This document shows, piece by piece, positions 25,352 to 34,186 of a stretch of DNA of 64,000 nt. Made by a program: the position numbers and the translations under genes. The stretch is from the NCBI GenBank assembly GCA_022764165.1, contig JALERM010000195.1, forward strand, positions 1 to 64,000. The letters run 5' to 3'. The DNA comes from Eubacterium sp. GTDB lineage: Bacteria; Bacillota; Clostridia; Lachnospirales; Lachnospiraceae. The notes below the pieces were generated by a model. The model made no database searches and was not told where the DNA came from. It saw only the letters and a list, made by a program, of their open reading frames with translations. Within the stretch, counting starts at the first letter, position 1, and each line of letters starts with the position of its first letter.

Positions 25352-28003
25352 TTAACCCTGCCACCGGTTGTTCAGTTTGGTCTGAAAACGGTAGAGTGTA
25401 TTCAGGGCATCCACGGGGGTGAGATTGCTGATATCGAGATTTTTCAGTTCTTCCAGGATATCCTGATCTTTCACAGTATCAAACAAAGACATCTGTTCAA
25501 GATCCACCTCGTCATAATGTACCGGTTTCGGCTTTGTTTTTTTCTGATTTTGTGCCAGGTCTTTAATGGCACCGGTGATATCTGCATGAACCAGTTCATC
25601 CACCAGTTCTTTTGCCCGTTCAATGACAGAGTCGGGTACACCGGCCAGTTTGGCAACCTGAATACCGTAACTCTTGTCTGCACCGCCCTTGATGATTTTA
25701 CGCAGAAATACAATATCATCGCCTTTTTCTTTTACGGCAATACAGTAATTATTGACTCCCGGAATCTTTCCTTCCAGTTCTGTCAGTTCATGATAATGGG
25801 TGGCAAAGAGTGTCTTTGCTCCCAGAAGCCGTGTATTGCTGATATGTTCAATCACTGCCCAGGCAATGGAAAGTCCGTCGAAGGTACTGGTTCCTCTGCC
25901 AATCTCATCAAGAATCAAAAGACTTTTTGAAGTGGCATTGCGAAGAATATTGGCAACTTCTGTCATTTCCACCATAAAAGTACTCTGACCGCTGGCAAGG
26001 TCATCAGAGGCTCCTACACGGGTAAAAATACGGTCAACCACACCGATTTTTGCCTTATCGGCAGGAACAAACGAACCAATCTGTGCCATCAGTACGATAA
26101 GAGCAGTCTGACGCATATACGTGGATTTTCCGGCCATATTGGGACCGGTGATTACGGAAATACGCCGGGCTCCGTTATCCAGATACGTATCATTGGAAAT
26201 GAACATGTCATTGTTCATCATTTTCTCTACAACCGGATGTCGGCCGCCTTTGATATCAATAATTCCTCTGGAATTGACAGTAGGTCTTACATAATTATTT
26301 CTCTGTGCCACAACAGAGAGTGACGCAAATACATCCAACAGTGCTACTGCTTTAGCAGTCTGCTGGATTCTTGGAATTTCCTTTTCAATCCGGTCGCGTA
26401 CTTCACAGAACAGGTCATATTCCAGAGCAAATAGTTTATCTTCAGCTCCCAGAATCATATCTTCCAGTTCTTTCAGTTTAGGTGTGATATAGCGCTCGGC
26501 ATTGGTAAGTGTCTGTTTTCTTGTATAGTAATCAGGAACCAGGTCCTTAAAACTGTTGGTGACTTCCAGATAATATCCGAATACTTTGTTATACTTGATT
26601 TTAAGATTCCGGATTCCTGTTTTTTCCCTTTCTTCTGCCTCAAGCTGTGCCAGCCATGTCTTTCCCTCGGTTTTAGACTTTCGGTAATTGTCAACCTGTT
26701 CATTGTATCCATCTTTCAGGATTCCTCCCTCTTTGACAGTGAGCGGCGGATCGTCACAGATTGAATTTTCAATCCACAGACATACATCTTCCAGGCTGTC
26801 CAGTTGTTCATTGATCGAGGTAAGCAGCGGACTGGTAAAATTATTTAAAAGGTTTTTAATGTGCGGCAGCATCTGCAGAGAAGATTTAAAGGCAATCAGA
26901 TCCCTGGGGTTGGCAGAGTGATAACTGATTCGGCTGACCAGACGTTCCAGGTCATAGATCGGATTCAGGTACTCCCGTATTTCTTCCCGCAACATGGCCT
27001 GCAGATTAAGCTCTGTGATGGCATCCAGCCGGGAATTGATTTCATCGGCATCAATCAGGGGCTGCTCCACGATACTTCTCATCATACGGGCACCCATGGC
27101 AGTTTTGGTTTTGTCAAGAACCCAGAGAAGAGAACCTCGTTTCTGTTTCTCACGCATGGTTTCTACCAGTTCCAGATTCCTTCTGCTGGAACTGTCAATC
27201 ACCATATACTTATCTGTGACATAAGGTGTAATCCGATTCATATGGACCAGAGCATTCTTCTGTGTCTCAAGAAGGTAGCGGAACATGGCACCCGCGGCGA
27301 TGACACCGATGTCGTAGTCTTTCAGCCCCAGCCCTTCCAGAGAAGAAACATGAAAATGTTCCCGAAGAGTCTGGATGCACATGTCATCTCCAAAATACCA
27401 GGAATCCAGTGATGATACCGTGATATGAAGACGATGTTTCAGATCATCCAGATCGATACCTCTGACAAGGAGGGCATCATTACAGATGATCTCGGCCGGT
27501 GAAAATTTGTTGATTTCATCCAGTAGCTTTCTTTCCTTATCTACTTCCGTGACAAAACAGTCTCCGGTCGTAACATCCGCGGCAGAGATACCATATTTAT
27601 CGGACATGCAGACGATGCACATCAGGTAATTGTTTTTGCCTTCGTCCAGTTCCTGGGTATTCAGATTGGTGCCGGGTGTTACCACACGGGTAACCTCACG
27701 CTTCACCATTCCCTTTGCCTGGCGGGGATCTTCCACCTGCTCACAGATGGCCACTTTATATCCTTTCTCTATCAGACGATTGATATAGGTTTCCGCCGCA
27801 TGAAAAGGAACCCCGCACATGGGGGCACGCTCTTCCAGGCCACAGTCTTTTCCTGTCAGTGTCAGTTCCAGTTCGCGGGATACCGTTACGGCATCCTCAA
27901 AGAACATTTCATAGAAATCTCCCAGACGGTAAAAAAGGACGCAGTCTTTATATTCATTTTTAGTCTGCACGTAGTGCTGCATCATTGGTGATAAATTACC
28001 CAA
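25352..28003 (-). CDS. mutS: DNA mismatch recognition protein MutS
   Basis: The 883-aa ATPase recognises mismatches. The mismatch-wedge FYE (F30, E32) is in the N-terminal domain. The Walker A GPNMAGKSTYMRQ lies near residue 617, with LILDEIGRGTSTFDGLSIAWA as Walker B and signature region, and FATHYHELTELE follows. Near the C-terminus QMSLFD is a likely beta-clamp binding motif, then the tetramerisation tail. Start is TTG 28003 preceded by GAGGAAGG, giving MGNLSPMMQHY, which aligns with MutS N-termini. It is 24 nt before mutL. Confidence 0.95.
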   Translation of the reverse strand: MGNLSPMMQHYVQTKNEYKDCVLFYRLGDFYEMFFEDAVTVSRELELTLTGKDCGLEERAPMCGVPFHAAETYINRLIEKGYKVAICEQVEDPRQAKGMVKREVTRVVTPGTNLNTQELDEGKNNYLMCIVCMSDKYGISAADVTTGDCFVTEVDKERKLLDEINKFSPAEIICNDALLVRGIDLDDLKHRLHITVSSLDSWYFGDDMCIQTLREHFHVSSLEGLGLKDYDIGVIAAGAMFRYLLETQKNALVHMNRITPYVTDKYMVIDSSSRRNLELVETMREKQKRGSLLWVLDKTKTAMGARMMRSIVEQPLIDADEINSRLDAITELNLQAMLREEIREYLNPIYDLERLVSRISYHSANPRDLIAFKSSLQMLPHIKNLLNNFTSPLLTSINEQLDSLEDVCLWIENSICDDPPLTVKEGGILKDGYNEQVDNYRKSKTEGKTWLAQLEAEEREKTGIRNLKIKYNKVFGYYLEVTNSFKDLVPDYYTRKQTLTNAERYITPKLKELEDMILGAEDKLFALEYDLFCEVRDRIEKEIPRIQQTAKAVALLDVFASLSVVAQRNNYVRPTVNSRGIIDIKGGRHPVVEKMMNNDMFISNDTYLDNGARRISVITGPNMAGKSTYMRQTALIVLMAQIGSFVPADKAKIGVVDRIFTRVGASDDLASGQSTFMVEMTEVANILRNATSKSLLILDEIGRGTSTFDGLSIAWAVIEHISNTRLLGAKTLFATHYHELTELEGKIPGVNNYCIAVKEKGDDIVFLRKIIKGGADKSYGIQVAKLAGVPDSVIERAKELVDELVHADITGAIKDLAQNQKKTKPKPVHYDEVDLEQMSLFDTVKDQDILEELKNLDISNLTPVDALNTLYRFQTKLNNRWQG

Positions 28004-28021
28004 GTTAATAACCTTCCTCTC

Positions 28022-29509
28022 TTATACGGGAGTTCCCATATAATAAAATCCTTTACAGGTATCCAGATGGACTCTGCAAAAACTTCCGATCATGGAAGCA
28101 TCTCCCGGAAAATGAACAAGAAGATTGTTGCCCATTCGTCCGGTTACAAGAGACGGATCCTGTGTATTAACTTCTTCTACCAGGACTTCCTGTACCGTTC
28201 CCTCAAACCGTCCGGACATTTCTTTTGAAATCTCCTGTACCTCCTTTAGCAGTCGGTCAAAACGATCTTTTACAATTTCTTCCGGCACCTGGTTTTCCAT
28301 GGCTGCTGCCGGAGTTCCGGTTCTGCGGGAATAAATGAATGTAAACGCACTGTCATACCGTACTTTTCTCACCACATCAAGTGTTTCCTGGAAATCTTCC
28401 TCGGTTTCCCCAGGGAATCCCACAATGATATCTGTCGTCAGAGAAATATCCGGTACAGCGGCACGGATACGTTCTACCAGTTCCAGATAACTTTCTTTTG
28501 TATATCTTCTGTTCATGATTTTCAAAATACGGCTGCTGCCGGACTGAAGCGGCAAATGAAGATGGCCGCATATTTTTTTACTGTTTGCCATAACTGCAAT
28601 CAGTTCATCAGACAAATCTTTTGGATGAGAGGTCATAAAACGGATGCGGCGAAGCCCTTCCATCTGTTCAAGCTGCTCCAGAAGCTGTGCAAAGGTAACC
28701 GGCTGTTCCAGATTCTTCCCATAGGAATTCACATTCTGCCCCAGAAGCATAATTTCAACAACCCCGTCTGCCACCAGCTTTTTCACTTCATGCAGAATAT
28801 CTTCCGGATTGCGGCTGCGCTCCCGACCGCGTACATACGGAACAATACAGTAGCTGCAGAAGTTATTGCAGCCAAACATGATATTAACTCCGGACTTGAA
28901 ACTGTACTTTCTGTCAACAGGAAGATTTTCTACTATCTCTGTGGTGTCTTTCCAGATATCAATCACCATCCGGTCAGATTCCATGGCAGTGCAGAGAAGC
29001 TCCGCAAATTTGAAGATATTGTGTGTGCCGAAAATCAGGTCAACAAATCGATAGCTTTTCTTCAGTTTTTCTACTACCTGCGGTTCCTGCATCATACAGC
29101 CGCAAAGAGCAATCATCATATGTTTTTTCTTCTTTTTCATACTGCCCAGATATCCAAGACGTCCGTAAACTCTCTGATTGGCGTTTTCTCTGACAGTACA
29201 GGTATTATAAATAACGAAATCGGCCTCTTCTTCGTGTTCGGTTTTCTGATAACCCACCTTTTCCAGAATTCCTTCCAGTTTTTCAGAATCCCTGGCATTC
29301 ATCTGACAGCCGAATGTCTGTGTACATAGAAAGGGAACACGTCCCAATTCCTGTGCCATTTGTCTGACATAGGTCCGGCATTTGGCAATATAATAATACT
29401 GACGGTGTGGTTCCAGTTCCGGCGGCGGAAGTTCCAGATCCACAGTATCAAGATCAATCTCGTCTAGCTTTTCTTCCGGTACATTGCGAATATCTATTTT
29501 ATTATACAT
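28022..29509 (-). CDS. miaB: tRNA-2-methylthio-N6-dimethylallyladenosine synthase MiaB
   Basis: The 495-aa radical-SAM methylthiotransferase adds the methylthio group to i6A37 made by MiaA. It has an N-terminal UPF0004 domain with three cysteines (TFGCQMN, YNTCTVRE, ALCGCMM). The radical-SAM CxxxCxxC motif is in NNFCSYCIVPYVRGRERSR near residue 220, and a C-terminal TRAM domain starts near 425. An N-terminal acidic extension of about 50 residues precedes the core. It leads the miaB-mutS-mutL-miaA operon from its own promoter. Confidence 0.95.
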   Translation of the reverse strand: MYNKIDIRNVPEEKLDEIDLDTVDLELPPPELEPHRQYYYIAKCRTYVRQMAQELGRVPFLCTQTFGCQMNARDSEKLEGILEKVGYQKTEHEEEADFVIYNTCTVRENANQRVYGRLGYLGSMKKKKKHMMIALCGCMMQEPQVVEKLKKSYRFVDLIFGTHNIFKFAELLCTAMESDRMVIDIWKDTTEIVENLPVDRKYSFKSGVNIMFGCNNFCSYCIVPYVRGRERSRNPEDILHEVKKLVADGVVEIMLLGQNVNSYGKNLEQPVTFAQLLEQLEQMEGLRRIRFMTSHPKDLSDELIAVMANSKKICGHLHLPLQSGSSRILKIMNRRYTKESYLELVERIRAAVPDISLTTDIIVGFPGETEEDFQETLDVVRKVRYDSAFTFIYSRRTGTPAAAMENQVPEEIVKDRFDRLLKEVQEISKEMSGRFEGTVQEVLVEEVNTQDPSLVTGRMGNNLLVHFPGDASMIGSFCRVHLDTCKGFYYMGTPV

Positions 29510-29554
29510 AGCTAGTCCTTTCCTTATTACTAAATCATTTGATTCCGTTAGAAA

Positions 29555-29583
29555 AGTTTACATACTGAAATTCGATATGTCAA
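29555..29583 (-). promoter_or_regulatory. Promoter of the miaB-mutSL-miaA operon
   Basis: On the minus strand, a perfect TTGACA (29578-29583) and TAAACT (29555-29560) are 17 nt apart, about 45 nt before the miaB start. Confidence 0.7.
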
Positions 29584-29603
29584 TATATAATTTTCTTAAG
29601 GAT

Positions 29604-32156
29604 TTATGTGTTTCGTAATTCCCATTTGGAAACAAGACCGGTTTTTTCTAATATTTCCTTTTCTATCAATATCCTGACTTCTTCCGATATCTCCAGGCCA
29701 TCTGCCGGCTTTAATAAAAGTTCCTGTTTTTCCGGCAAATACGAAGGATTCTTTCGTAACAGCACCTGATGCTCTTTACAAATCTGATTTGCATAGGCGA
29801 GCACCATATTCTGGTTGACACTGTCTGCAATCCGTATCCTCCATCCGGTCTGATCAGCAATCCGCTGCAGGGTATCTTTCATTTTTACCCCAAGCTGCGG
29901 AGATAAAAACGCAATCTGCAAATACTTTCCCTGAGCATCCGATTGAATTCCTTTTTTACAGGGAAGTATCCGCTCTCCTTCAAATTCCGCATCGAAACAG
30001 CTAAATGCCAGATTTTGTTCCACCGGCTCTGACTGATTCTCCGGATAAATATCATTTTGGTTTACCGGGATTCTTTCTGTGGCTTGCTTATCATGGTTAT
30101 CCGCATAAGGTTTTCCTTTATATAAAAGAGAATAACCTGTTAAGGATTCAAATTCCTGACACAATGTTTCCAACTCTTTATCATCAACCGGCTGATAAAA
30201 GGACAACATCACACTACCTTCCTGTTTGCGAATGGATATTTTTTGCAGATTTGTGCCCAATCGTTCTGACAAAAAGGTTTGAATAGCATATTCATTTGGC
30301 TCGGAGTTTTTGTAAATCTTCCATCCTGTTTCTTCCAGAAAATCATCTGCTAATGTATCAAATTCCGATCCTGCTAATCTGGGAAAATCAAATACCATCT
30401 GCAGTTCTCTCCTATCTGTGAAACAGCTGATTTTTTTATAGGAATATGCTGCAAACATTTCCTCTGCATACCTCATTACAGAATTCTGATCCATCCCACT
30501 GCTCTTTTTCAGGATCTCATCCAGCTCTTCCTGGGTAGAACACTGAAATAAGAATAAGCGTCTTCCATCCCGTGAAAAATAAATGGATTCATTCAGCATC
30601 TGTTCAAATGGAATCAGTATTTCTTCTTCCGTTATGGCTTTTCCATACCAGATAAAAGCCATGTCATTGACTGTAAATTTATTCCCTGTATAATAGGTCT
30701 GCATATAATCATAGAATTCCTTGGCATAACTTTCTTTTTCCCAGAAGTTTTCCTTCTTCTGCATGGTGTATGGAAATTCTTTTTTTAGCTGTTTTCGGGG
30801 ACTGCGTAAAGAAATTGTTTCACTGTCACCGGTTTCCGGAGTATAAATCCTGGTCCGATAATCCACATCCAGTTGGGATGCCAGTCCCTCCACCACTGCC
30901 GGGTCACCGTGCACCAGAAAGATGTGTCTGGCAGAAAGTCTTTCCAGAAGCCCCTGAATCTCTGATTTGTCTCCATGGGCCGACAGGGATATTTTTCTCA
31001 ATGTACACCGTACCGGAACCCGATGTTCATTCACGGTAAGGAAACGCTCTTCTTCTTCCGATTCCAATAACTGCTGAATCTGACGTCCCGGTGCCTCCTC
31101 ATCCTGATATCCGGTAATGATGATATAGCCATTTTCCATAGGTGCAATTTTTTCTGCATACATGGCACTGGGACCACCGGTAAGCATGCCTGAACTTGCC
31201 ACGAAAATTGTTGCATCACTTCCGTTCAAAAGTTCCATTCTGTCATCCTTCATTCCCACCGGCACAATCTCATCCGAGTAAAAGATATCATTTCCTTTCT
31301 CAATTCTTTTTGCGAGGGCATTCTTTAGATACCATGGATGCCTGCTGTACACCACATTCATATCCCTCACCATGCCATCCACGTAAATCTTCACTTTCGG
31401 AAGTTCCCCTTTATTCATTGCCCGTCTTAAAATCAAAAGTACTTCCTGTGCCCTTCCCAGAGCAAAGGCAGGAATGACCATTTTTCCTTTTTTCTCTATA
31501 CATTCCCTTACCACTTCTACCAACGCCTTTTCTTCCACCTGCCGGTTGGCATGCAGTTTATCTCCATACGTTGCTTCTGTGATGATGACGTCCGGACGCA
31601 ATTTGGGAATTCTTATCCCTTCAATCGTATTCTGGGAAAAACCCGAAAAATCTCCCGTATAAAACAGACTGCCCTCTTTACTCTCCAGAAAAATACAGGC
31701 TGCTCCCGCAATATGCCCCGCCGGATACATGGTAAGCTTTACCCCCGGCAGAATCTCCAGAGTTTCTTCAAAACGACAGCCGCGCATACGGGTAAACAAA
31801 GCCTCTACATGTGCTGCAGCATATACCGGAATTCCTTCTTCCTTACGGTTCATCAATTTGATACTGTCATACAACAGCACCCGGGTCAGATCAATGGTCA
31901 TGATAGTAGCATAAATAGATGCCAGCGGATATTCTTTGCTGATCAGCGGAAGTGTTCCTGTGTGATCCATATGTGCATGAGAAATAATAACTGCATCGAC
32001 TCCACCCAGCTCCTGTATCTTTCTGAAATCCGGTAAAGGATCCTTCCCTGCACTTTGCCGGATTCCACAATCCAATAATATCTTATAATCATTCAATTCA
32101 ACCAGAATGGCACTGCCGCCAATCTCCTTTGCTCCACCCAGAAAATGCAGTTTCAT
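29604..32156 (-). CDS. MBL/beta-CASP ribonuclease with repeated C-terminal modules
   Basis: This is an 850-aa protein. Residues 1-450 form a metallo-beta-lactamase/beta-CASP nuclease: ISHAHMDHTG (H60, H62, D64, H65), AGHIAGAAC near 146, TGDFSG at 167, PAFALGRAQE (beta-CASP motif) at 229, LSAHGD near 391 and VHGD near 415. Such enzymes act on RNA, like RNase J or CPSF-type nucleases. Residues 450-850 do not match RNase J. They hold three similar strand-helix units (about 585-617, 648-680 and 746-776), each with a hydrophobic strand ending in F..P and a helix ending in TGW or TGY. This region is possibly RNA-binding. Start follows GGAGGAAC. Confidence 0.8.
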   Translation of the reverse strand: MKLHFLGGAKEIGGSAILVELNDYKILLDCGIRQSAGKDPLPDFRKIQELGGVDAVIISHAHMDHTGTLPLISKEYPLASIYATIMTIDLTRVLLYDSIKLMNRKEEGIPVYAAAHVEALFTRMRGCRFEETLEILPGVKLTMYPAGHIAGAACIFLESKEGSLFYTGDFSGFSQNTIEGIRIPKLRPDVIITEATYGDKLHANRQVEEKALVEVVRECIEKKGKMVIPAFALGRAQEVLLILRRAMNKGELPKVKIYVDGMVRDMNVVYSRHPWYLKNALAKRIEKGNDIFYSDEIVPVGMKDDRMELLNGSDATIFVASSGMLTGGPSAMYAEKIAPMENGYIIITGYQDEEAPGRQIQQLLESEEEERFLTVNEHRVPVRCTLRKISLSAHGDKSEIQGLLERLSARHIFLVHGDPAVVEGLASQLDVDYRTRIYTPETGDSETISLRSPRKQLKKEFPYTMQKKENFWEKESYAKEFYDYMQTYYTGNKFTVNDMAFIWYGKAITEEEILIPFEQMLNESIYFSRDGRRLFLFQCSTQEELDEILKKSSGMDQNSVMRYAEEMFAAYSYKKISCFTDRRELQMVFDFPRLAGSEFDTLADDFLEETGWKIYKNSEPNEYAIQTFLSERLGTNLQKISIRKQEGSVMLSFYQPVDDKELETLCQEFESLTGYSLLYKGKPYADNHDKQATERIPVNQNDIYPENQSEPVEQNLAFSCFDAEFEGERILPCKKGIQSDAQGKYLQIAFLSPQLGVKMKDTLQRIADQTGWRIRIADSVNQNMVLAYANQICKEHQVLLRKNPSYLPEKQELLLKPADGLEISEEVRILIEKEILEKTGLVSKWELRNT

Positions 32157-32195
32157 TACTACTGTTCCTCCATAACAATTCGTTCAGTGAACATA

Positions 32196-32204
32196 AGTAT
32201 AGCA
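32196..32204 (-). promoter_or_regulatory. Extended -10 promoter of the beta-CASP gene
   Basis: TGCTATACT on the minus strand, 40 nt before the start, is a good extended -10 element. No clear -35 is seen. The remainder of 32205-32323 shows nothing I recognise. Confidence 0.45.
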
Positions 32205-32323
32205 CAAAAATAACTTATTGAGTAGACCTGATTTGGACAGAGGACAATTAAAAAGACATAACGTATAAGCTGGTATTCGGGAATGAATCTGAAATTGGCA
32301 GGATAAATGAATTTCTGTAATTA

Positions 32324-32365
32324 AAAGAGATATCAACACACAAAGGTCGATATCTCTTTCTTTTT
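32324..32365 (-). terminator. Probable terminator after the M14-like gene
   Basis: An 11-bp perfect stem (32349-32359 with 32324-32334) has CTTTTAATT on the minus-strand side and a longer T-run on the plus side. No plus-strand gene ends here, so it most likely serves the M14-like gene that stops at 32446, some 90 nt upstream. Confidence 0.5.
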
Positions 32366-32445
32366 TAATTTCCATCCTATTTTCCAGAAAATATAACAGG
32401 TCCCAAAACCGCTGAAATACATTTTATAGCCTATCAGGAATAGTT

Positions 32446-33315
32446 CTACATTTTCTTTATAATTTCCAGCGGAATATGCTGGATTTCCAGGCTTGTCTGC
32501 TCCAGCGTCCATGGATTTTGCCTGTAATTATCGACTGTTTCGATGCAAAATGCCGGATTTCCGATCAGTTGTGTATAGTAAGCGGCGGGACTGCCGGATT
32601 CCCCATGTTCTCCCGGTTTCCACATATTGTTGTTTTTGTTGCGGAGCCGATAGGGAAAACGTTTCATTTGACAGCGAAAGCTGAAAGGTGCTATCCGATG
32701 TTCCGGGCGATAGTAGCAGACTATTTTTTCATTGGAATAAAAGTTCAGATATCCGCTGGTATCGTATTCTTCAAATACAAGCATCAGCATGCGGGTTTCC
32801 TGTTCACTGGAAGGATACTCTCCCAGTTGAGCAGGTTCATAGGTTTGACAGGGAAAATTTCCATTCAAGTCCACACCTCTGGCATTGTACGGCCAGTTTT
32901 CTGATTCAATTCCACGCATTTTACACATTTGACGCAGGATTGGATTGCGGATGATTTGAAAACCGTTGTGTGCAATTTCATAACCGTCAGGATTCAGAAG
33001 AGGAAGAATCGTAACCGAGCATTGATTCAGCAGTTTTCGTACCGGATACTTGTTCAGTTCCAGATTCTCTGCATACGCTTTCGCATAGGACTCTGCCAGT
33101 TTGAGAAGAAGAAGTGGATTCAGGTCTTCTTTTCCGTAAAGACCTGCAGTCATAACAATTGTTTCTATCCCCAACCCGATCCGAAGCAAGGAAACAGGTC
33201 GATTGTCATGACTGTTTCCCAGCGTTCTGAATGTGGTAAAATCCTCATAATTATTATGAATATGTAACAATTCCTGGTTGATTTCTTCACTGGTATGGCA
33301 TTTCTGTATAATCAT
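32446..33315 (-). CDS. M14 carboxypeptidase-like protein lacking zinc histidines (probable pseudoenzyme)
   Basis: The 289-aa product keeps the M14 fold signature: LLPLLNPDGYE, then NARGVDLNGNFP, and a late CIETVDN where the catalytic Glu would sit. In active M14 enzymes zinc is held by His and Glu of a GxHGxE motif and by a later His. Here the motif reads GLYGKE (Tyr at about residue 60, TAC codon, Glu retained at 63). The later position reads LNFYSN (Tyr at about 193, TAT codon). The usual NRNFP arginine is also Gly. Catalysis is therefore doubtful. The frame is intact, suggesting selection for binding. I chose ATG 33315 because AAAGGAGG stands 9 nt before it. Confidence 0.75.
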   Translation of the reverse strand: MIIQKCHTSEEINQELLHIHNNYEDFTTFRTLGNSHDNRPVSLLRIGLGIETIVMTAGLYGKEDLNPLLLLKLAESYAKAYAENLELNKYPVRKLLNQCSVTILPLLNPDGYEIAHNGFQIIRNPILRQMCKMRGIESENWPYNARGVDLNGNFPCQTYEPAQLGEYPSSEQETRMLMLVFEEYDTSGYLNFYSNEKIVCYYRPEHRIAPFSFRCQMKRFPYRLRNKNNNMWKPGEHGESGSPAAYYTQLIGNPAFCIETVDNYRQNPWTLEQTSLEIQHIPLEIIKKM

Positions 33316-33321
33316 TCTGAT

Positions 33322-33367
33322 AAGCCTCCTTTCCATAGTACCATTACTATATGTACAAAGGAGGCTT
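33322..33367 (-). promoter_or_regulatory. Hairpin sequestering the RBS of the M14-like gene
   Basis: On the minus transcript AAGCCTCCTTT (33357-33367) pairs perfectly over 11 bp with AAAGGAGGCTT (33322-33332), which contains the Shine-Dalgarno of the M14-like gene. An inner 6-bp helix (33335-33340 with 33345-33350) extends it. No T-run follows on the minus strand, so it is not a terminator in that direction. It should block initiation unless opened. Confidence 0.6.
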
Positions 33368-33421
33368 TTTAGAACTATAATCAGGACCGAATCTGTCTGC
33401 GCAGCATATCCTTTTTATCAT
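33347..33421 (-). CDS. Possible 24-codon coupling/leader ORF
   Basis: An ATG overlaps the fau stop as ATGA (33421-33418) and opens 24 codons ending in TAG at 33349-33347. The ORF runs through the 5' arm of the RBS-sequestering hairpin and stops in its loop, so a ribosome on it would expose the downstream RBS. The peptide has no recognisable similarity. An alternative 8-codon ORF starting in another frame is present in the same stretch. Existence is inferred from layout only. Confidence 0.25.
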   Translation of the reverse strand: MIKRICCADRFGPDYSSKKPPLYI

Positions 33422-33975
33422 GAAAGAAGATAAATTCTATTTTCTGTGATTACAATATCAGGGCAGATATCCGTCGGTTCGGTGGGCACTTCCTCAACCA
33501 TCTGAAATTCAAAAGCAACGGCTGCTTTATAAAAATCAGGATGTGTACTGAGATAACGGTCATAGAACCCGCCGCCATATCCTGTGCGGTGTCTGTGCCT
33601 GTCAAAAGCAACTCCCGGCATTACCAGGAAAACGGAGTCTGTTCCGGCTACAGCAAGTCCCTCTCTTGGCTCCCGGATACCGAAATATCCCGGTTCCAGA
33701 TCCTGCTCGGAAGTTATCTCATAAAAAATCATATCGCTGCCGATGACTTTGGGGGCTGCAATTCGTTTCTTACAGCGAAGTGCTTCTGCCATAATCTCAC
33801 CGGTCATTACTTCTTTCTTACAGTCTATGTACAGGTAAACCCACTGGCTCTTTTTAAATGCATCCAGGCTGCACAGTGTCTGACAGATTTTGGAACTGTC
33901 CGTGATGATCTTTTCAGGATCTGCTTCTCTCCTTCTTCGGAGAATCTCTTTTCTAATGGCTTGTTTTGTTTCCAT
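33418..33975 (-). CDS. 5-formyltetrahydrofolate cyclo-ligase
   Basis: The 185-aa enzyme converts 5-formyl-THF to 5,10-methenyl-THF with ATP. Motifs are the N-terminal KEILRRRRE helix, VYLYIDCKKEVMT, and the signature PGVAFDRHRHRTGYGGGFYDRYL around residues 125-148 (interrupted by one variable position). Length is normal. Its start overlaps the DUF896 gene end by 23 nt, with GGGAG as ribosome binding site. Confidence 0.92.
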   Translation of the reverse strand: METKQAIRKEILRRRREADPEKIITDSSKICQTLCSLDAFKKSQWVYLYIDCKKEVMTGEIMAEALRCKKRIAAPKVIGSDMIFYEITSEQDLEPGYFGIREPREGLAVAGTDSVFLVMPGVAFDRHRHRTGYGGGFYDRYLSTHPDFYKAAVAFEFQMVEEVPTEPTDICPDIVITENRIYLLS

Positions 33976-34174
33976 ATTTTTCTCCCAGATTGACGATGGT
34001 TCCGTCTTTTTCTACGATATCAATGTTATCCAGCTGTGCTCTCAGATTCATCCGTACAGCAGCAAGAAATTCTTTTCGAAGCTTTGTCTGCTCTTCTTTT
34101 TCCTGTGGATTCAGCCCAACGGTTTTTGATTTTCTTGCCAGTTCATTGATCCGGTCAATTTTTTTCTGTTCCAT
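33953..34174 (-). CDS. DUF896 small helical protein (YnzC-like)
   Basis: The 73-aa protein has the DUF896 core: RINELARKSKTVGLNPQEKEEQTKLRKEFLAAVR split between two helices of a hairpin, then RAQLDNI. In Bacillus, relatives such as YnzC are small cytosolic proteins. The function is not settled. It sits 12 nt after proB and overlaps fau. Confidence 0.9.
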   Translation of the reverse strand: MEQKKIDRINELARKSKTVGLNPQEKEEQTKLRKEFLAAVRMNLRAQLDNIDIVEKDGTIVNLGEKYGNKTSH

Positions 34175-34186
34175 ATGTGAACTCCT

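Noticed and set aside
28556-29329. 257-codon plus-strand ORF opposite miaB
   Set aside because: It is the shadow of MiaB. Composition is biased and no motif is seen.
32184-32375. 63-codon minus-strand ORF upstream of the beta-CASP gene
   Set aside because: It lies across the terminator and promoter region, has no ribosome binding site and shows no similarity.
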